A DNA stretch of 64,000 nucleotides, taken from positions 186,001 to 250,000 of the forward strand of contig NZ_JAVRIA010000003.1 in NCBI RefSeq assembly GCF_031846265.1. The letters are read 5' to 3'. The notes below the pieces were generated by a model. That model saw only the letters and a program-made list of their open reading frames with translations, ran no database searches and was not told the DNA's origin. Of this stretch, positions 17,295-26,623 are shown piece by piece. Within the stretch, counting starts at the first letter, position 1; every line of letters starts with the position of its first letter. This DNA comes from Microcosmobacter mediterraneus (GTDB lineage Bacteria > Bacteroidota > Bacteroidia > Flavobacteriales > Flavobacteriaceae). The position numbers were made by a program, and so were the translations under genes.

Positions 17295-18290
17295 ATGATA
17301 ACAATGAAAGAACTGGCTAAGAAACTAGATGTTTCTGTTTCTACAGTTTCTAAAGCACTGAGTGATAGTCCAGAAATAAGTCCTTCAACAATTAAAAAAA
17401 TAAAGGAAATTGCTAAACTTTACAACTATAAGCCTAATCAAGCTGCACTAAATTTAAAAAATAGTGAAACCAAAACAATAGGTGTTATTATACCAGATAT
17501 ATTAAACCCTTTTTTTGCTAAAGTACTCCATGGTATAGAGGAAGAAGCCAGTAATCTAGGGTATAACATTATTACAAGTTTATCTAACGAAACTCAGCAA
17601 AAAGAAGAGCAAAGCATAGAATTACTATCTAATGGAAGTGTTGATGGTTTTATACTCTCTGTAGCTGAAGAAACACAACTCACAAAAAATTCAGATCATT
17701 TTAAAGCCTGTTTAAGCAATAATTTGCCACTAGTAATGTTTGATCGTGTTGCCGAAGATATTAGCTGCGATAAAATAATTATAGATGATTATAAAGCTGC
17801 ATACGAAGCTACAGAATTTTTAATTAGTAAACAACGTAAACACATTCTACTAATCAGCACTATAGATAATTTAAGTGTTGGCAAAATGAGAGTTAAAGGT
17901 TATTTAGATGCTATTAAAAATCACAGTCAAAAAAATCACATACTTACTATAGATAAAAAAGAAGCACATCATAAAATACTTGAGTATTTAATTTCTAATA
18001 CTAATATTGATGGTATACTTGCTATTGACAATTCCTCAGGAGTTAAAGGAATTAATATTGCTACAGCATTAGGTAAGAAAGTGCCCAAAGATATATCTGT
18101 TATTGGATTTGCCAACGAATCCATTGCTTGTTATTCAATTCCAAAATTATCTACAGTTAATCAGCATGCGGAAGATATTGGTAAAAAATCTGTTAACCTT
18201 ATGGTTGAGCGATTAAAGAATAAAGATTCTAAAACTGACCCAAAAACTATAGTTGTTCCAATAAAAATAGAAGAACGCTCATCGACATAA
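17295..18290 (+). CDS. LacI-family transcriptional regulator
   Basis: 331 residues. The N-terminal LacI helix-turn-helix (TMKELAKKLDVSVSTVSKAL) is followed by the hinge helix region (YKPNQAALNLKNSETKTIGV), then a periplasmic-binding-protein-like effector domain (IIPDILNPFFAKVLHGIEEE; SVIGFANESIACYSIPKLST). Such proteins repress or activate sugar genes and respond to a small sugar ligand. Location at the end of the glucan locus suggests it controls that locus. The first ATG gives MITMKEL; starting at the second ATG (17304) would give the more usual MKELAKK start. It follows a strong terminator by 17 bp, so its promoter is not obvious. Confidence 0.93.
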   Translation: MITMKELAKKLDVSVSTVSKALSDSPEISPSTIKKIKEIAKLYNYKPNQAALNLKNSETKTIGVIIPDILNPFFAKVLHGIEEEASNLGYNIITSLSNETQQKEEQSIELLSNGSVDGFILSVAEETQLTKNSDHFKACLSNNLPLVMFDRVAEDISCDKIIIDDYKAAYEATEFLISKQRKHILLISTIDNLSVGKMRVKGYLDAIKNHSQKNHILTIDKKEAHHKILEYLISNTNIDGILAIDNSSGVKGINIATALGKKVPKDISVIGFANESIACYSIPKLSTVNQHAEDIGKKSVNLMVERLKNKDSKTDPKTIVVPIKIEERSST

Positions 18291-18328
18291 AAAAATCTGC
18301 ATTGATATAATGCAGATTAATAATATTG

Positions 18329-18402
18329 TGACTCCTCAGGGATTCAAACCCCGAACCGCTGGAGCCGAAATCCAGTGCTCTATTCAGTTGAGCTAAGGAG
18401 CC
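18329..18402 (-). tRNA. tRNA-Arg (anticodon UCG)
   Basis: On the - strand a 74-nt cloverleaf folds with acceptor stem GGCTCCT/AGGAGTC (one G-T pair), an anticodon stem CTGGA/TCCAG with loop TTTCGGC (anticodon TCG), and a T arm containing GGTTTGAATCC. The 3' CCA is not encoded (the genome continues CAA). It decodes CGA codons. Confidence 0.95.
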
Positions 18403-18406
18403 TTTT

Positions 18407-18856
18407 CTAAGACAATTTTGCCTTTACAATATTAGAAATTGTTTTTCCATCAGCTTGGCCAGCTAATTGTTTAGAGACTATTCCCATAACCTTTCCCATA
18501 TCTTTCATACCTTCTGCTCCTACTTCATCTATAGTCATTACAACTACTTTTTCAATTTCTTCTTCACTCAATGCTTCAGGTAAAAACTGACTAATAACTT
18601 CTGCCTCATCTATTTCTGGTAAGGCTAAATCTTTTCTGTCTTGTTCTAAATAAATAGCAGCACTATCTTTTCGCTGTTTAACTAATTTCTGAAGCAATTT
18701 TAATTCTTGCTCTTCGGTTAATTCTCCATTAGATGCACTTTCTGTTTGCGCTAATATTATAGCTGATTTTACTGCTCTTAATGCTGTTAGAGCAACCTGA
18801 TCTTTGGCTTTCATTGCAGCTTTCAAAGCTGTCATTACATCTTGTTGTAAACTCAT
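18407..18856 (-). CDS. GatB/YqeY domain-containing protein
   Basis: 149 residues. MSLQQDVMTALKAAMKAKDQ at the start, LTALRAVKSAI, QRKDSAAIYLEQ and EVISQFLPEALSEEEIEKVV identify the YqeY family: a small, mostly helical protein related to the tail domain of the GatB amidotransferase subunit. The C-terminal MGKVMGIVSKQLAGQADGK is typical. Its function is not established; it is often linked to tRNA metabolism. It lies 100 bp downstream of ftsZ on the same strand, after a terminator, and just upstream of tRNA-Arg. The length is normal for the family. Confidence 0.92.
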   Translation of the reverse strand: MSLQQDVMTALKAAMKAKDQVALTALRAVKSAIILAQTESASNGELTEEQELKLLQKLVKQRKDSAAIYLEQDRKDLALPEIDEAEVISQFLPEALSEEEIEKVVVMTIDEVGAEGMKDMGKVMGIVSKQLAGQADGKTISNIVKAKLS

Positions 18857-18892
18857 ATTGTTATATATTTAGAACTGCGAAGATACTAAAGA

Positions 18893-18924
18893 AAACCCGA
18901 AAAGCTGGCAGGCTTTTCGGGTTT
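18893..18924 (-). terminator. terminator at the end of the dcw cluster (after ftsZ)
   Basis: A 13-bp perfect stem (18893-18905 with 18912-18924), core CCCGAAAAGC, with a 6-nt loop and a short U run on the - strand transcript. It separates ftsZ from the yqeY-like gene. Confidence 0.8.
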
Positions 18925-18956
18925 GACAAGTGTGAAACACTAAACTAAATTTGCTA

Positions 18957-20864
18957 TTAATCTACGTTGTCGTGTAAAAATGAATTGTTACTTCTTAGCT
19001 GAATCTCGTCGTTGTCGTCAGTACCAACAGACATTCTAGAAGCATTTGTTTCAGAAGAATGCTGAGCATCTTCTAAATTCACACCTTGTCTCTTATAAGC
19101 AGGTTCTTTTTCTATTTCATCAATCTTAGCATTATTGAACTTATAATTGAAGTCTTTCATCTTTTTTCTTCGTTCATCAGCTCTCGCTTTTAATAACTCA
19201 GAAATAGGGCTATTCATAGGATCTATATCCTCAGGATCTAAAATTTGCTCTTCTTCTTGTGGCAATACTTTCTTTTCAAAAACGATATCGTCTTCGACCT
19301 CTGGATCTTTTACTTGAGTTTTATTCATTGAAGACTCGTAGGTAGTTACATCTTCTAATGCATACCTTTTTTCTCCGGCTTCATTAGCTTCAGTAACAGG
19401 AATCATTTCTGTATATTCTTCTACATCTAAGTCTTTTAACTCTTCATCTAATGAAAACAAAATCTTCTCTTCTTTGACCCCTTCCTCTTCCACCTCAGGA
19501 TTGGATAATGGTAAATCAAAAGTTAGTGTAATTTGCTCTTTGGCTTCCTCTTCTTCAACACTATTTACAACGTTGTCTTTAGATGTAATTATAAACTCGT
19601 TTTCTTGATTTTCTATTTCATTAACGGGTGTATCAATCACTTCATCATATACTACACTCATGTTTTTAATGAACTCTGTTGTTGGTATTAAACCTAAATC
19701 ATCTTTAGGCTCTTCAATCTCCTCATCTGTTAATGTATGAATTACTATTTCTTCTTTTTCTAAGATAATATCTGGAGTTATAATAGCAGGATCAGATTCT
19801 CTTACGATAACTTCTTCACTATCTTCTTCTAGTGCGTGTATTACTTTTTTAGTTTCGGTATTAGAAATCTCATTTTGTTGATCTATATCAAAACCAGTAG
19901 CAATAATAGTTACTGAAATAGATTCGTTTAGTGATTCGTCTTCACCAACACCCATAATAATATTAGCACCATAACCAGCTTCAGTTTGAATATGATCATT
20001 AATTTCACCGATCTCGTCAATAGTGATTTCTTGTGAACCAGAAACAATTAACAATAACACATTTTTTGCTCCTGTAATTTTATTATCATTAAGCAATGGT
20101 GAGTCTAAGGCTTTCATAATGGCTTCCTGAGCTCTAGTTTGACCTGAGGACGTTGCAGAACCCATTATAGCTGTACCACTATTACTCAAAACTGTTTTAG
20201 CATCACGTAAATCTATATTTTGAGTGTAATGATGCGTAATAACTTCTGCAATTCCTCTAGATGCTGTTGAAAGGACTTCGTCTGCTTTTGAGAATCCTGC
20301 TTTAAAACCAAGATTTCCATAAACTTCTCTCAATTTATTATTATTAATAACAATTAACGAATCTACATGTGCACGTAAGTTTTCTATACCTCGTTGTGCT
20401 TGTTGATTTCGCATTTTTCCTTCAAACTGAAAAGGCATTGTAACTATACCAACCGTTAAAATATCTAGCTCTTTGGCCATTTTGGCTATAATAGGTGCTG
20501 CACCTGTACCAGTTCCGCCTCCCATTCCTGCTGTAATGAAGACCATTTTGGTATTAGTGTCTAACATACGGCGTATATCTTCTAAACTCTCTACTGCAGC
20601 TTGTTCTCCAACATCAGGATTAGCACCAGCTCCAAGACCTTCGGTTAGGTTAACTCCGAGTTGTATTTTATTTGGTACACCACTGCTTTGAAGAGCTTGA
20701 GCATCTGTATTACAGATTACAAAATCAACACCTTTAATGCCTTGTTGAAACATGTGGTTTATAGCATTACTGCCTCCTCCGCCAACTCCAATAACTTTGA
20801 TGACGTTAGATTGGTGCTTAGGTAAATCAAATGCTATGTTGCCCATTTCGTTATTGTTGCTCAT
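18957..20864 (-). CDS. ftsZ: cell division protein FtsZ with a long acidic C-terminal tail
   Basis: 635 residues, against about 380 in E. coli. The N-terminal tubulin-like GTPase has VIGVGGGGSNAINHM, the GTP-binding loop GGGTGTG at 115-121, and MRNQQAQRGIENLR. FtsZ polymerises into the division ring. After about residue 330 comes a roughly 260-residue linker rich in Glu and Asp (EEDSEEVIVRESD; EEEEAKEQITLTF), then a conserved-looking end (DDNDEIQLRSNNSFLHDNVD). The final NSFLHDNVD presumably takes the place of the usual C-terminal peptide that binds FtsA; as I recall, this is shared among flavobacteria. It is the last gene of the dcw cluster, 58 bp after ftsA. Confidence 0.97.
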   Translation of the reverse strand: MSNNNEMGNIAFDLPKHQSNVIKVIGVGGGGSNAINHMFQQGIKGVDFVICNTDAQALQSSGVPNKIQLGVNLTEGLGAGANPDVGEQAAVESLEDIRRMLDTNTKMVFITAGMGGGTGTGAAPIIAKMAKELDILTVGIVTMPFQFEGKMRNQQAQRGIENLRAHVDSLIVINNNKLREVYGNLGFKAGFSKADEVLSTASRGIAEVITHHYTQNIDLRDAKTVLSNSGTAIMGSATSSGQTRAQEAIMKALDSPLLNDNKITGAKNVLLLIVSGSQEITIDEIGEINDHIQTEAGYGANIIMGVGEDESLNESISVTIIATGFDIDQQNEISNTETKKVIHALEEDSEEVIVRESDPAIITPDIILEKEEIVIHTLTDEEIEEPKDDLGLIPTTEFIKNMSVVYDEVIDTPVNEIENQENEFIITSKDNVVNSVEEEEAKEQITLTFDLPLSNPEVEEEGVKEEKILFSLDEELKDLDVEEYTEMIPVTEANEAGEKRYALEDVTTYESSMNKTQVKDPEVEDDIVFEKKVLPQEEEQILDPEDIDPMNSPISELLKARADERRKKMKDFNYKFNNAKIDEIEKEPAYKRQGVNLEDAQHSSETNASRMSVGTDDNDEIQLRSNNSFLHDNVD

Positions 20865-20922
20865 GTAATTAGTTTTTTGGGTCTGTTATGGATAAATTAA
20901 TTATTAGGTTTTTTTATTATCG

Positions 20923-22257
20923 TTACTCCGCGTTATCTAAAAAATCTTTAACACGTTCAGTGAGTTTATCTAAAAACGATTTACGTTCTTGTTTAGGTTG
21001 TTGTATTACTTCTGCTTGTTCTTCTTCTAAAGTTGAATCTTCTGTATCCATAGACTCAGACATAGTTGCGGCATGCATTTCTACTTTTTTGCGTTCTTGT
21101 CGTTTAAGACCATCCATGACCAAACCAACAGCTGTAGCAAAAAGAGGACTAGTAACATCATCATCACTATCACCTGCTAAGTGCTCATTAGGATACCCTA
21201 TTCTGGTATCCATACCTGTTATATATTCTACTAACTGCTTAAGATGTTTTAATTGACTTCCTCCACCTGTTAAAACAATACCAGCAATAAGCTTTTTCTT
21301 TTGTTCCTCATGTCCGTAATTTTTTATTTCTACATATACTTGCTCTACAATTTCAACCACTCTGGCATGGATTATTTTAGATAAGTTTTTTAATGTTATT
21401 TCTTTGGGATCTCTACCTCTAAGACCAGGAATAGAGACAATTTCATTATCTTTATTTTCTCCAGGCCAAGCAGATCCAAATTTTATTTTCAACAGTTCTG
21501 CTTGCTTTTCAATGATTGAACAGCCTTCTTTAATATCTTCTGTAATAACATTTCCTCCAAAAGGAATTACTGCTGTATGTCTAATAATTCCATCTTTAAA
21601 AACTGCTAAATCGGTAGTTCCTCCACCAATATCAATGAGAGCAACACCAGCTTCTTTTTCTTCTTGGCTTAAAACTGCATTTGCTGATGCCAAAGGTTCT
21701 AATGTAATACCTTCTAGATTTAACCCTGAACTTTTTACACAGCGTCCAATGTTTCTAATAGACGATACTTGGCCAACAACGACATGAAAATTTGCTTCTA
21801 ATCGACCACCATACATACCTATTGGTTCTTTAATTTCTGGTTGACCATCAATTTTATATTCTTGTGGCAATACATGTATAATTTCCTCACCTGGTAACAT
21901 TACTAATTTATGCACCTGATTAATTAATCGGTCTATATCGTCTTCATCAATAACCAATTCAGAATTGGCTCTAGTTATATAATCACTATGTTGAAGACTT
22001 CTTATATGCTGACCTGCAATACCAACTGTAACTTCATCTATAGAAGAACTAGCTGCTGCTTCAGCTTCTTGAACGGCTTGTTGTATAGATTGTATAGTTT
22101 GTGTAATATTATTTACCACACCTCTATGTACACCAAGGCTTTTAGATTTTCCAATTCCTAAAATCTCTACTTTGCCATACTCATTTTTACGCCCAATCAT
22201 GGCCACAATTTTTGTGGTACCAATATCTAATCCAACTGAGATTTTATTGCTTTCCAT
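20923..22257 (-). CDS. ftsA: cell division protein FtsA
   Basis: 444 residues, an actin-fold ATPase that tethers FtsZ to the inner membrane. Visible motifs are the phosphate-1 segment ISVGLDIGTTKIVAMIGRKN, GIAGQHIRS in the FtsA-specific 1C domain, VALIDIGGGTTDLAVFKDG (phosphate-2) and IVLTGGGSQLKHLKQLVEYI (adenosine motif). A variable Glu-rich stretch near 400-425 precedes the C-terminal amphipathic helix (RKSFLDKLTERVKDFLDNAE), the expected membrane anchor. It starts 3 bp after ftsQ and sits directly upstream of ftsZ, the standard order. Confidence 0.97.
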   Translation of the reverse strand: MESNKISVGLDIGTTKIVAMIGRKNEYGKVEILGIGKSKSLGVHRGVVNNITQTIQSIQQAVQEAEAAASSSIDEVTVGIAGQHIRSLQHSDYITRANSELVIDEDDIDRLINQVHKLVMLPGEEIIHVLPQEYKIDGQPEIKEPIGMYGGRLEANFHVVVGQVSSIRNIGRCVKSSGLNLEGITLEPLASANAVLSQEEKEAGVALIDIGGGTTDLAVFKDGIIRHTAVIPFGGNVITEDIKEGCSIIEKQAELLKIKFGSAWPGENKDNEIVSIPGLRGRDPKEITLKNLSKIIHARVVEIVEQVYVEIKNYGHEEQKKKLIAGIVLTGGGSQLKHLKQLVEYITGMDTRIGYPNEHLAGDSDDDVTSPLFATAVGLVMDGLKRQERKKVEMHAATMSESMDTEDSTLEEEQAEVIQQPKQERKSFLDKLTERVKDFLDNAE

Positions 22258-22260
22258 AGT

Positions 22261-22980
22261 TTACTTTTTGGTGCATATAACTTGACTATCGAATTTTAAA
22301 TTCACAACCCTGTAACTGTCTATAGTTTTATCTTTAATTGCTTTTTTATAAAAAGCTTTTAAATTATTTATTTTTTTATCTAACTGTTTTAAACTACCTA
22401 ATTGCACTTTAAAATTATTATCTCTTACATAGAGATCTAGTGTGTTGTCAGAGTTTTGATTTATACTTGTTATATGTATTTTTAAAAACTCATCTTCATT
22501 AATCTTCTTTGCAATATTATATATGCTTGTAAGATTATTCTTCTCTATATTACCAGTGACTAGAGGAACTCTTGCCGTATAATTAGCAGACAAAGGCATA
22601 AAAGAACCTTCATCGTCTATATAATATGACATATTAGTTCTAACTCTTGCAATAGGTCTTTTCTGTTCAATTTCAGCTGTAAGTACACCATCTACTGACA
22701 TGTGAACTTGTGCTGATTTAATCATAGGGCTAGAATTTAGGGCTGCTTCTAATTGACTCAAATCTATAATATCTTTAGGCTTACCCGTAACGGTCTGTTG
22801 ATTTTGTATTAACAATTTACTAACAGCCTCATGAGTTATGAATGGTTGGCTTTCTCCGATGAATTTTATGATTGGCTGAACCACCTTCCTATTTGAATTT
22901 CTATGTGTTGAAAACGCAAATAAAAAGACTACCAGAAGGACTAGAACAAAGACTTTTATGTAGCTGAAATTAACTCGCAT
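22261..22980 (-). CDS. ftsQ: cell division protein FtsQ/DivIB-type
   Basis: 239 residues from the start I prefer (ATG at 22980, MRVNFSYIKVFVLVLLVVF). This ATG overlaps the murC stop in ATGCGAGTTAA, an 11-nt overlap that suggests translational coupling. A longer frame from 23019 would overlap murC by 50 nt and put charged residues ahead of the membrane helix, so I reject it. One transmembrane helix (about residues 7-25) is followed by a periplasmic POTRA-like region (IKFIGESQPFITHEAVSKLL) and a beta domain (AEIEQKRPIARVRTNMSYYI). FtsQ links FtsL and partners in the divisome. Sequence is divergent, but position between murC and ftsA is decisive. Confidence 0.9.
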   Translation of the reverse strand: MRVNFSYIKVFVLVLLVVFLFAFSTHRNSNRKVVQPIIKFIGESQPFITHEAVSKLLIQNQQTVTGKPKDIIDLSQLEAALNSSPMIKSAQVHMSVDGVLTAEIEQKRPIARVRTNMSYYIDDEGSFMPLSANYTARVPLVTGNIEKNNLTSIYNIAKKINEDEFLKIHITSINQNSDNTLDLYVRDNNFKVQLGSLKQLDKKINNLKAFYKKAIKDKTIDSYRVVNLKFDSQVICTKK

Positions 22981-24319
22981 AACATAATGCCTTTTTAATA
23001 GATTCAACTTCTTGTCCAATATCTCCTGCGCCTAATGTAATAATGACTTCTGCCTTAGAATTAGTTACTTTATGAATTATAGTATCTTTAGAGATAACCG
23101 ATTTATTATTATTTTCTACAAAACCTAACAACCACTCTGAAGTAACACCTGGTATTGGTAATTCTCTTGCAGGATATATTGGCAATAAAACAACCTCATT
23201 AAATTGCGATAAAGATTTTCCGAAATCATCTACAAAATCTTTTGTTCTACTATATAAATGCGGTTGAAAAATAACCAGTGACTCTTTCTTTGGATACAAT
23301 TCTTTTATTGTATTGTATATTGCATTAATCTCCTCAGGATGATGTGCATAATCATCAATAAAAACAAGATCTGATGTTTTAATTTGATAAGAGAATCTTC
23401 GTTTCACACCTTGATAAGATGCTAAAGCCTTAACGAGCTGCTGGTGAGGGCAACCATACTCAAGAGCCATCGCTAAGGCTATTAAAGCATTCGACAAATT
23501 ATGTCTACCAGGTAGGTTAAATTCTACATCTTTAATACTAATTTTTGGTGTTTTTACATCAAACACATAAGTCCCATCTGTTATTTTTATATTTGAAATA
23601 CTATAATCAGAATTATCTTCAATTCCATAGGTTATACCAGTAATAGGCAGACCATTTTTTACAAAAAGTTTACCGCCTGGTTTTATTTGTTTAGTAAAAT
23701 CTATAAAAGAAAGCTCCAACTTCTTTTTTTCTCCATAAATATCCAAATGGTCTGCATCCATTGAAGTAATACATGCTAAATCTGGAAAGAGTGTTAAAAA
23801 GGAACGATCAAACTCATCAGCTTCTACGACTGAGACCTCAGTACCCTTTAAAATGAGATTAGAATTGTAATTTTCACTTATACCTCCAAGAAAGGCTGTA
23901 ACAGCTACATTAGATTCGTATAACAAATGACCTAGAATACTCGTTGTAGTTGTTTTACCATGAGTACCAGCTACAGCTAAACATGTCGTCGATTTTGTGA
24001 TTGCTCCAAGGACTTGAGAACGTTTCATAATCTGAAACGCATGTGTTTTAAAATAACTTAATTCATTGTGATCAACAGGAATAGCTGGAGTGTAAATCAC
24101 TAAGGTCTCTTTTGGGTTTTTAAAGTGATCTGGAATATCACTAATATCGTCATTAAAATGAATTGAAATACCCAAAATTTGTAACGCATCTGTTATTTCA
24201 GAGCTTACTCTATCATATCCAGCAACAGTACTACCTTTAGCTACAAAATATCTAGCTAAAGCACTCATACCTATGCCACCAATGCCAATAAAATAGATAT
24301 TTCGTTTATTTATATTCAT
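22970..24319 (-). CDS. murC: UDP-N-acetylmuramate-L-alanine ligase MurC
   Basis: 449 residues. It ligates L-alanine to UDP-MurNAc with ATP in the cytosol, the first step of peptide stem synthesis. Visible: the N-terminal Rossmann-like motif IYFIGIGGIGMSALARYF, ATP-binding VAGTHGKTTTTSILGHLL (about 115-132), DEFDRSFLTLFPDLACITSM, and the C-terminal domain with FIDDYAHHPEEINAIYNTIK, FQPHLYSRT and ITLGAGDIG. These are all normal MurC landmarks at normal length. It begins at 24319, immediately after the murG stop (24320), and ends inside the ftsQ start. Confidence 0.97.
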   Translation of the reverse strand: MNINKRNIYFIGIGGIGMSALARYFVAKGSTVAGYDRVSSEITDALQILGISIHFNDDISDIPDHFKNPKETLVIYTPAIPVDHNELSYFKTHAFQIMKRSQVLGAITKSTTCLAVAGTHGKTTTTSILGHLLYESNVAVTAFLGGISENYNSNLILKGTEVSVVEADEFDRSFLTLFPDLACITSMDADHLDIYGEKKKLELSFIDFTKQIKPGGKLFVKNGLPITGITYGIEDNSDYSISNIKITDGTYVFDVKTPKISIKDVEFNLPGRHNLSNALIALAMALEYGCPHQQLVKALASYQGVKRRFSYQIKTSDLVFIDDYAHHPEEINAIYNTIKELYPKKESLVIFQPHLYSRTKDFVDDFGKSLSQFNEVVLLPIYPARELPIPGVTSEWLLGFVENNNKSVISKDTIIHKVTNSKAEVIITLGAGDIGQEVESIKKALCYAS

Positions 24320-25414
24320 TTAGCTTTTTAGTAGTTTTTCGACCTCGTCAGCTATATCTTTTGTAGCATTAACAAGTGCCAATACTTTAATATTTTTACT
24401 TAATTCTTCTCTTTTTTCTGATGACTTTATTAAGGTTGTAAAGGTGTCTTCAAACTTTGCTTCTAATTCATTTTCTGTTAACATAAGTGCGGCACCTTTA
24501 TCTGCTATAGCTTTTGCATTTTTACTCTGATGATCCTCTGCAACATTAGGAGATGGAATGAATAGCACAGGTTTACCAACTACACATAATTCGGAGACTG
24601 AACTTGCTCCTGCTCTAGATATAATAATATCAGCAGCAGCATAAGCATTATCCATTTCATTTAAAAAAGCATGAACTTGAACATGGTCTTCCTTGTTATA
24701 TGTTCTATATAAATCGTAATACAATTTTCCGCATTGCCAAAGTAATTCAATATCATGATTTTGAAAAAAAATGAGTTTTTCTTCAATAAATTGATTAATT
24801 CTTGCTGAACCCAAACTTCCACCTAAGACTAGAATAGTGAATTTACCATGTTTTAGTCCAAAGTGGTCTTTTGCACCAACAATTTTATTGTGTACATTAA
24901 GCAAACCTTCTCGTATTGGATTTCCTGTTTTTACGAGTTTATCCTCTGGAAAAAAGCGCTCTAAACCATCATAAGCAACACAAATTTTATTCACTTTTTT
25001 ACCAAGAATTCTATTTGTTATGCCTGGAAAAGAATTCTGCTCTTGTATTAGACTTGGAATATTTTTATTTGCTGCAACTTGTAAAAGTGGACCACTAGCA
25101 AATCCTCCTGTTCCTATAACTACATCTGGATTAAAATTTTTAATTATTTTCTTAGATTTTAATAGGCTACTTATTAACTTAAAAGGAAATACTAAGTTTT
25201 TTAATGTTAATTTTCGTTGTATTCCTGAAATCCATAGACCTTCAATTGCATAACCAGCTTGTGGTACCTTCTCCATTTCCATTCGATCTTTTGCTCCAAC
25301 AAAGAGGAATTCAGATTTTGGAAATCGCTTTTTCATTTCATTTGCAATAGCTATTGCAGGATATATATGACCTCCTGTTCCTCCTCCAGATAATATGATT
25401 CTATAACTAGACAT
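24320..25414 (-). CDS. murG: MurG: UDP-GlcNAc transferase making lipid II
   Basis: 364 residues. MurG transfers GlcNAc from UDP-GlcNAc to lipid I on the inner face of the cytoplasmic membrane. The N-terminal glycine-rich donor loop GGGTGGHIYPAIAIANEM, VIGTGGFASGPLLQVA, IQEQNSFPGITNRIL, VLGGSLGSARIN and the sugar-nucleotide motif SRAGASSVSELCVVGKP are all present. Its ATG shares one base with the ftsW stop (TAATG at 25414), indicating coupling, and murC starts on the next base after its stop. Confidence 0.97.
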   Translation of the reverse strand: MSSYRIILSGGGTGGHIYPAIAIANEMKKRFPKSEFLFVGAKDRMEMEKVPQAGYAIEGLWISGIQRKLTLKNLVFPFKLISSLLKSKKIIKNFNPDVVIGTGGFASGPLLQVAANKNIPSLIQEQNSFPGITNRILGKKVNKICVAYDGLERFFPEDKLVKTGNPIREGLLNVHNKIVGAKDHFGLKHGKFTILVLGGSLGSARINQFIEEKLIFFQNHDIELLWQCGKLYYDLYRTYNKEDHVQVHAFLNEMDNAYAAADIIISRAGASSVSELCVVGKPVLFIPSPNVAEDHQSKNAKAIADKGAALMLTENELEAKFEDTFTTLIKSSEKREELSKNIKVLALVNATKDIADEVEKLLKS

Positions 25415-26607
25415 TAAATTGTTTCACTTAAAATTTCTAACGGATTATCTTCTTGTATTTCTTCCTCTTTAATTTCTTGACGTCTTGCACTTACACTCAG
25501 TATAATACCAATTGCTAAACAAGACATCCAAATAGAAGTTCCTCCACTACTAATAAGCGGTAATGTTTGACCAGTAACGGGAAATAACTCTACTGCTACT
25601 GCCATATTTATTAATGCTTGAAAAACTATTGGAAGTCCTACACCCAGCACTAATAATTTACCGAAAACTGTATCTGATTTTTGGGATACAATAACCAATC
25701 TAAATAGCAACCATGAATACAAAATCAACAGAAAAATTCCGCCAATTAATCCGTATTCTTCAATAATAATAGCAAAGATGAAATCTGAAGACGATTGTGG
25801 TAATACATTTTTTTGTCTACTCTTACCTGGTCCTAATCCTTTAATTCCACCTGAAGCTATTGCTATTTTAGCATTTTCTATCTGATAATCAGACTCTGTA
25901 TCTTCGCCGTTGGCAAAGCTTTCAAACCTACCAATCCATGTATCAACTCTATTAGGCATTGCATCAGGAAATGCTTTTGCAACTAATACAAATAATACTA
26001 AAGCGCACAAACCTGAACCTATAATTACGAGCAAATATTTAATTGGGTACCCTCCAATGAATGTAAGCATAATAACCATACAAAACAGAATAGCTGTTGT
26101 TGAAAAATTAGCTGGCAAAATTAGTATGAGTACAAAAAATACTGGCAACCATAATGGAAGTATGGTTTCTTTGAATGAGATACTTTTATCTTTTATTTTT
26201 GATAAATACCGAGCCACATATACCATTAAAACAACTGATGCTAAGGTTGAGGTTTGGAATGACATGCCTACAAACGGAATTTGAATCCAGCGGCTTGCAT
26301 TAGCACCACCAATAGTCTTACCTTGAAAAATTGTAAAAGCCAATAACACCAATACTATAGGCATCATGACCATTGATAATCCTCTAAAATACCTGTATGG
26401 TACTTTATGGACGCCGTACATAATAGCGAAGCCTAAAAATAAATGCATAAAGTGCTTAACAAAATAACTAAAAGTATTACCTGATCCTCCAGTATATGCC
26501 AAATTACTAGCTGCGCTATAAACAGGTAAAAAAGAAAATATAGCTAATAAGGCTGCAATTGCCCAAATTAGTTTATCTCCTTTTAAGTTATTTATAAATG
26601 AATGCAT
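25414..26607 (-). CDS. ftsW: FtsW (SEDS-family septal peptidoglycan polymerase)
   Basis: 397 residues with about 10 transmembrane helices. SEDS proteins polymerise lipid II glycan strands together with a class B PBP. Visible: GGANASRWIQIPFVGMSFQT in the loop that carries conserved SEDS residues, RFESFANGEDTESDYQIENA, IAIASGGIKGLGPGKSRQK, FIFAIIIEEYGLIGG and TGQTLPLISSGGTSIWMSC. The location between murD and murG in the dcw cluster supports FtsW rather than RodA. It starts 16 bp after murD, and its stop overlaps the murG start. Confidence 0.95.
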   Translation of the reverse strand: MHSFINNLKGDKLIWAIAALLAIFSFLPVYSAASNLAYTGGSGNTFSYFVKHFMHLFLGFAIMYGVHKVPYRYFRGLSMVMMPIVLVLLAFTIFQGKTIGGANASRWIQIPFVGMSFQTSTLASVVLMVYVARYLSKIKDKSISFKETILPLWLPVFFVLILILPANFSTTAILFCMVIMLTFIGGYPIKYLLVIIGSGLCALVLFVLVAKAFPDAMPNRVDTWIGRFESFANGEDTESDYQIENAKIAIASGGIKGLGPGKSRQKNVLPQSSSDFIFAIIIEEYGLIGGIFLLILYSWLLFRLVIVSQKSDTVFGKLLVLGVGLPIVFQALINMAVAVELFPVTGQTLPLISSGGTSIWMSCLAIGIILSVSARRQEIKEEEIQEDNPLEILSETI

Positions 26608-26623
26608 TTAAACCGTTTAGTTT

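Noticed and set aside
20888..21256. 122-codon + strand frame opposite the ftsA 3' end
   Set aside because: Ser/Arg-rich shadow of ftsA on the other strand, no domain or upstream signal.
22261..23019. Longer ftsQ reading frame starting at 23019
   Set aside because: It would overlap murC by 50 nt and place a charged segment before the membrane helix; ATG 22980 gives a normal 11-nt overlap and a typical start.
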